Part shown: positions 60,222 to 64,000 of the stretch, piece by piece
Layout: each line of letters starts with the position of its first letter
How positions within the stretch are numbered: the stretch's first letter is position 1
NCBI RefSeq assembly: GCF_910592395.1
Contig: NC_088321.1
Span: 4,776,001 to 4,840,000, forward strand
Reading direction: 5' to 3'
DNA from: Lineus longissimus
Taxonomy: Eukaryota; Nemertea; Pilidiophora; Heteronemertea; Lineidae
DNA length: 64,000 bases
Translations under genes and position numbers: made by a program
Notes under the pieces: model-generated
What the model was told of the DNA's origin: nothing
Seen by the model: the letters and a program-made list of their open reading frames with translations, nothing else
The model's database searches: none

Positions 60222-60718
60222 TTAATAAGATTGAGCTCGGGGCACGGCCGCTCTTGATTGGTTCCTAATTTTCATTTGCTCTGAAACGGTATTTGGCACT
60301 AAATTTCTAGGAAGCCACGCCCCCCACAAACCTCAACCAATGAAATCGCATATAAACAACAACAAACCTGAACACGTTGGGGTATCGCGGCTGACTTTTG
60401 TTAAGACGTAGCGTAAACTACATTCTCTGTTCGCAATAGTATTTAACCTGGTTGACCAAATTTGTAAAGTCATTCATTGAAAAAGTACCAATTGTACGAA
60501 ATGTCTGAATAGACTGGAATCGTTGCATTTGTTTATTTAAACCCACACTGAAACGGTATTTGGGCAATTTGTTTTGTAGGAGGAAACCAGTGCACCCGGA
60601 GGGAACGAAAACAAAACGTGTTGAATTAGACTGAGTGTTGCGCAAACCTGCCTCAGTAAAAGTTTGAAAGATACTTAGTTAAAAAGATGTGGATGGGGAT
60701 GTTTTTAGAAATGAATCA

Positions 60719-60724
60719 AATAAA
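60719..60724 (+). terminator. Candidate GTF2E2 polyadenylation signal
   Basis: AATAAA about 1.05 kb after the GTF2E2 stop; the first canonical signal I found on this strand. It implies a 3' UTR containing the MITE at 59926-60221. A T/G-rich stretch (TTTTGTTGTTCG) follows. Confidence 0.35.
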
Positions 60725-60725
60725 A

Positions 60726-61082
60726 CGTTTTGTTGTTCGAAGTCTGTTTTCTGTTGGTTGGTTTTCTGTCTGGTTTCTATTTTGTTGAAAGTGTTGTTGG
60801 CGTTCATCACTGCTTTATTGGTAACCCTTTCACTGCCGGCTGCCTAGTATTCTCCTCCAGGGAGTATTTTCCTCAAAGGCAGGGTGAGCATCTTTCTTCG
60901 AGAAAATTCTACTTTGTCAGGTGTTTGCATTTGGAGGTGTGGTCCTCCAGGGACAGCTCGGAATACAACTCTCCTTTAGCAGGGGACTTTAAGGCCTTCT
61001 TCTCCAGGGAGTATTCTCCTCCAACCCAGGATAAGTATTTTTACATGCCACTACGGTTTGGTTTATTGAAATGAATGTTTCT
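60726..61082. other. Gene-free flank
   Basis: A CTCCAGGGAGTATTCTCCTCC-like phrase occurs at about 60856 and 61003, suggesting a small degraded repeat. No gene is recognised. Confidence 0.4.
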
Positions 61083-61272
61083 CACTTGATGGAGTCTTAT
61101 GCTTGCTCTGGCAAAGGTAAAAGGAAGACAGAGCCTTGGTTCCATTTGAACGACGAGGGTTGAGTGTCTCGCTCAAGGACACAAAGACATAACTGCGGTG
61201 ATCCGTTTGAGAGTCAAACCCATGGTTTCCTGATTGTGAGCCATTTGGATTAACCACTTTGCCACTGATCTT
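61083..61272 (-). mobile_element. tRNA-derived SINE, minus strand
   Basis: On the minus strand the head reads GTGGCAAAGTGGTTAATCC (A-box-like), then GGGTTTGACTCTC (B-box-like), followed by TGTCCTTGAGCGAGACACTC. That last phrase resembles the conserved TGTCCTTGGGCAAGGCACTT block of many animal SINEs. The tail is lost. Confidence 0.6.
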
Positions 61273-61480
61273 CTGATATCAAAGAGAATATTGACTTTAG
61301 TGGTTTGTCATGTGAGTGCAGTAGGGGAGGGTTGGAGACACCGGAGGGGAGATCAGAGGTTCGAGCATTGGGATCGTATTCAGGAGCTTATGGGTTCAAC
61401 TCTTGAGATGATCAATGCTTTTTTCCACTCCCAACTTTAAGCTGTCCCCTACCGCGCCATCCCCGGTATCCCCTCTAATT

Positions 61481-61511
61481 ATGGTCACCAGACTCACAGT
61501 CTGGTGACCAT
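61481..61511. repeat. Perfect 14-bp hairpin
   Basis: ATGGTCACCAGACT, loop CAC, then the exact complement. A TTTC microsatellite follows near 61537-61553. Confidence 0.85.
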
Positions 61512-61553
61512 ATTGATATCACTCATGTTCTGGTTTCTTTCTTTCTTTCTTTC

Positions 61554-63090
61554 TGTTTACATTTTACAAACAGTATTGCGAGTGTTCTCCAAAACAGCTA
61601 AATAAACCAAATCTATCACCCCTATACCACCAAACACAATCCCATCTAGTGTACGTCGCAAAAGACTTTTCGGATCATTTCGATGACTTTGAAGCGTTTT
61701 TATGCTACGATTTTCTGATTTGTTTGAAAATCTCCTTAGCGAATCTGGTGACGTCACGTAACACGAGTTCGATTCGATGACATCACTTGATCCCGAGTTC
61801 AATCGAAGTGTTGGCATTCTCATATAAAACAGTTAACTCGGCTTATAACTCGGCTTACTCGGTTCACGCATGCGCATTAGAAGCCACGGGCAGACCATTG
61901 ATAGATTGGTTCCCGATCGACTCACTAGGGCGTATGAGATTCCCTGTAGTCCTAGTAGTCCTTATATCGATGTGTTTGGTCGCCTGACGCTTGTAACGAG
62001 AAGTGTTTTTGGGTGCATTTCTATAGTAACTCACACAATGTAGTGAGTGTAATGGTTACGTATGTATAAAGTGTAAACAAATTTCATATATCCATCATGT
62101 CCATCGAATCTGAAAAAATTTGTGCAAAAACCATGACAATTCTGGTTCCGGTGTAAAAGTAAAAAGTGTCCACCCTGGAAAAAGTGTCCGGCCCTATTGT
62201 ATTCTGCAATATGGTTCTATAGAGACCCTGACAGTCAATAGCTCAGAGATTGAAGCGCATAATAGAATTGTTCCCGGACATTTTATCCTAGGACATTTTA
62301 AACTTCTACACCGGTACAGTTTGTCACATTCCATACGGGCCGCGCGCGTTGGCCGATCCTGCATTCACAACGCACCGCACCCATAGTTACCACGTCGGAC
62401 GTGATTCCCATTGTTTCCTTCCTCGTGACGCAATTATTTCATGACATCATGAGCCATTGACCATTCACGCAAGTAGATTTATTCGCACCGGCGCCACTGA
62501 AGTGCGGGTGTGGGACATCATGTATTTCAAAATCGTCTGCTAGGACATACAGGACAACGTCGGCGGAGACAGTTGTGACATTTCATTGCAGACAAAGAAA
62601 ACGTCCTCTTCTTCTCGATTTACGTAACTTCAAAAAGTCAGTTTTATCACTACTAAATCCAGATCCAGTCACGTGATTTCTAGTAACTGCCAAACTCAAC
62701 CCAGTGCCAGAACTGTGAAGTAATGATGTAGGTCACGTGGTCAGAGTGCAGGAGTTCCCTTACCGCATGGCTATCCGATTTAGCATCTACCGTTCCGGAA
62801 CGACATCAGCGCCTCCAGTGTCAAGATCGTAAATTTGCCATTCTTGATTTTGGCGCCAAACGAATAAAAAAAACGCGTTAAAACAATTAAGAATATATCG
62901 GCTACAAAAATTCGTTATTAACCAACTGCTGAAGAAACATACACAAATATCTAGGCTAGCAGGTGGAAAATTCAATTATTATTTCACCACAAAGAGCTGC
63001 TTCTGTCCGCAGATATGAGACAGCTACCGGGGCGGGGACTATTTCTTATGGGGCCTTATTGTTCAGCGTCTCCAAGGAATTCTATTTTTA
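61554..63090. other. Gene-free flank
   Basis: No coding, RNA or clear repeat feature recognised. Short open frames here have no conserved-looking segments. Confidence 0.4.
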
Positions 63091-63260
63091 GAGTCCAATG
63101 GGGGGGGGGGGGGGGTTGGGGGGGCCTTCCCCCCAATGTACTGACTAAAACCTGTCACTTTCAGAGAACGGGGTTGGGGCTTTGGGGGTCTCATCCCCCA
63201 ATGTACTGGCTAAATATGTCAGAAGGACGGGGGTTTGGGGGGCTCCCCCATGTCAAACAG
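63091..63260 (+). repeat. G-run/C-run short tandem repeat
   Basis: A 15-G run near 63101 is followed by two to three units of about 75 bp. Each has GGGGGTTTGGGGGG or GGGGGCCTTCCCCCC, then CCCCCAATGTACTG and CTAAA. Composition is similar to the repeat at 63804, but this is a different unit. Confidence 0.6.
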
Positions 63261-63803
63261 TTGTGGGAGTTGACTAGAGCTTGCTCTTTACATATTATAG
63301 GCCTAGTACATGCCCACCAATGCAGATTGAAGTCGGACCTCTCGGCTCTGGCTGTTGGGGCGCAGGACCCCCGCCGCGAAGACCGATCAGCCGGTTGCGG
63401 CTGACGGGGAAAAGGTCACATAATTTAGGAGGAGAGACGATAACGACGAGGATGGATTTCTCTAATTTCTACTTTTTTTCGGACTTTTAGATCTGGCATT
63501 TTGGCAGATCGTTGTGGATAGGGAGGAGGCTAGTATTGGATGAGCGGAAAGAGTGGATATCGTTTATACTGGAGATATTGACGTCGGGTAGAGACATCGT
63601 TTTGTAGGGAGCATAAACGGACGTTTTTGTGCAGTGTTTGCCGTCACTATTTTCTCCCGCCGTGGCTCATGAAGGGAGGCCTCCCGCCCGCGATTATTTA
63701 GATCGTTCTATTCCAATACGACAATCAAGATGTACAGACCGGGGGAGCTGGCTGTACGTACCCATAAGTCTTTGCGGTAGTCTCGCGCGTACCGGATATA
63801 ACC
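63261..63803. other. Gene-free flank
   Basis: Nothing recognised between the two G-run repeats. Confidence 0.4.
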
Positions 63804-64000
63804 TAATATGTAAAGTCAAGAACTTAGTGAGCCCCCCCTTTAGGTCGGGGGAGCTCCCCCGAACCCCCCTACGAGCATATGTTAAGTGCAAGCTCTAACA
63901 ACTACAGCTGTTACAATGGGGGGACACCCCCCAAACCCCCCTCCGTCGACATAGGTTTTTACCAGTGCGTTGGGGGGAAGCTCCCCCCAAACCCCCCCCC
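63804..64000 (+). repeat. C-run/G-run palindromic repeat, copy B (cut by window edge)
   Basis: Same orientation and order of landmarks as 27857-28050: TAATATGTAAAGTCA, GGGGGAGCTCCCCCGAAC, CTACGAGCATATGTTAAGTG, CAACTACAGCTGTTACAATG, CCGTCGACATAGG and CCAGTGCGTTGGGG. About 90% identical by eye. Continues past the window. Confidence 0.7.

Overview
The window is eukaryotic and comes from an animal genome, most likely a marine invertebrate (amphioxus, hemichordate or lophotrochozoan; the sequence alone does not decide). The evidence is one spliced metazoan gene, GTF2E2 (TFIIE beta subunit), with GT-AG introns, surrounded by BEL/Pao, Ty3/gypsy, RTE and CR1/L2-like retroelements, tRNA-derived SINEs, MITEs and several satellites. 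I see no bacterial operon, CRISPR array, rRNA or genuine tRNA gene.

Layout. (1) 1-26372: a head-to-tail array of three nearly identical BEL/Pao retrotransposons sharing LTRs (partial LTR, then three internal-LTR units, exact period 8369 bp). Each internal region encodes one intact 2130-residue Gag-Pol. (2) 26373-28642: gene-free DNA with a hAT-like MITE, a C-run/G-run palindromic repeat and a 3' LINE scrap. (3) 28643-about 38450, minus strand: a long CR1/L2-like LINE. Its ORF1 carries a DnaJ-like J domain, a coiled coil and an SGNH-esterase-like domain, and ORF2 carries an APE endonuclease, RT and a zinc-binding tail. A plus-strand RTE LINE (about 33188-36358) has landed inside the SGNH region. 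(4) 38964-39900: a roughly 690-bp foldback built from small palindromic words, plus a related smaller inverted repeat. (5) 40160-42161: paired CRE-like sites and coding-like pieces of an unrecognised gene or gene remnant. (6) 43320-59674: GTF2E2 in seven coding exons giving a 275-residue protein. Its introns are packed with repeats. Four of the six introns carry a tandem array that begins or ends at the splice junction and in several cases includes exon nucleotides. Intron 4 also holds a satellite of about 25 copies of a 64-bp unit derived from a tRNA-like SINE head. Intron 6 holds a 145-bp satellite split by a complete but decayed Ty3/gypsy element with 112-bp LTRs and a 5-bp target duplication. 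(7) 59675-64000: 3' flank with a Kolobok-like MITE, a minus-strand SINE, a hairpin, and a second copy of the C-run/G-run repeat at the right edge.

The only confidently functional host gene is GTF2E2, whose product partners with TFIIE alpha in RNA polymerase II initiation. Everything else recognisable is mobile or repetitive DNA. The most unusual items are the J-domain LINE ORF1, the splice-site-anchored tandem repeats, the tandem BEL array and the palindrome-of-palindromes foldback.
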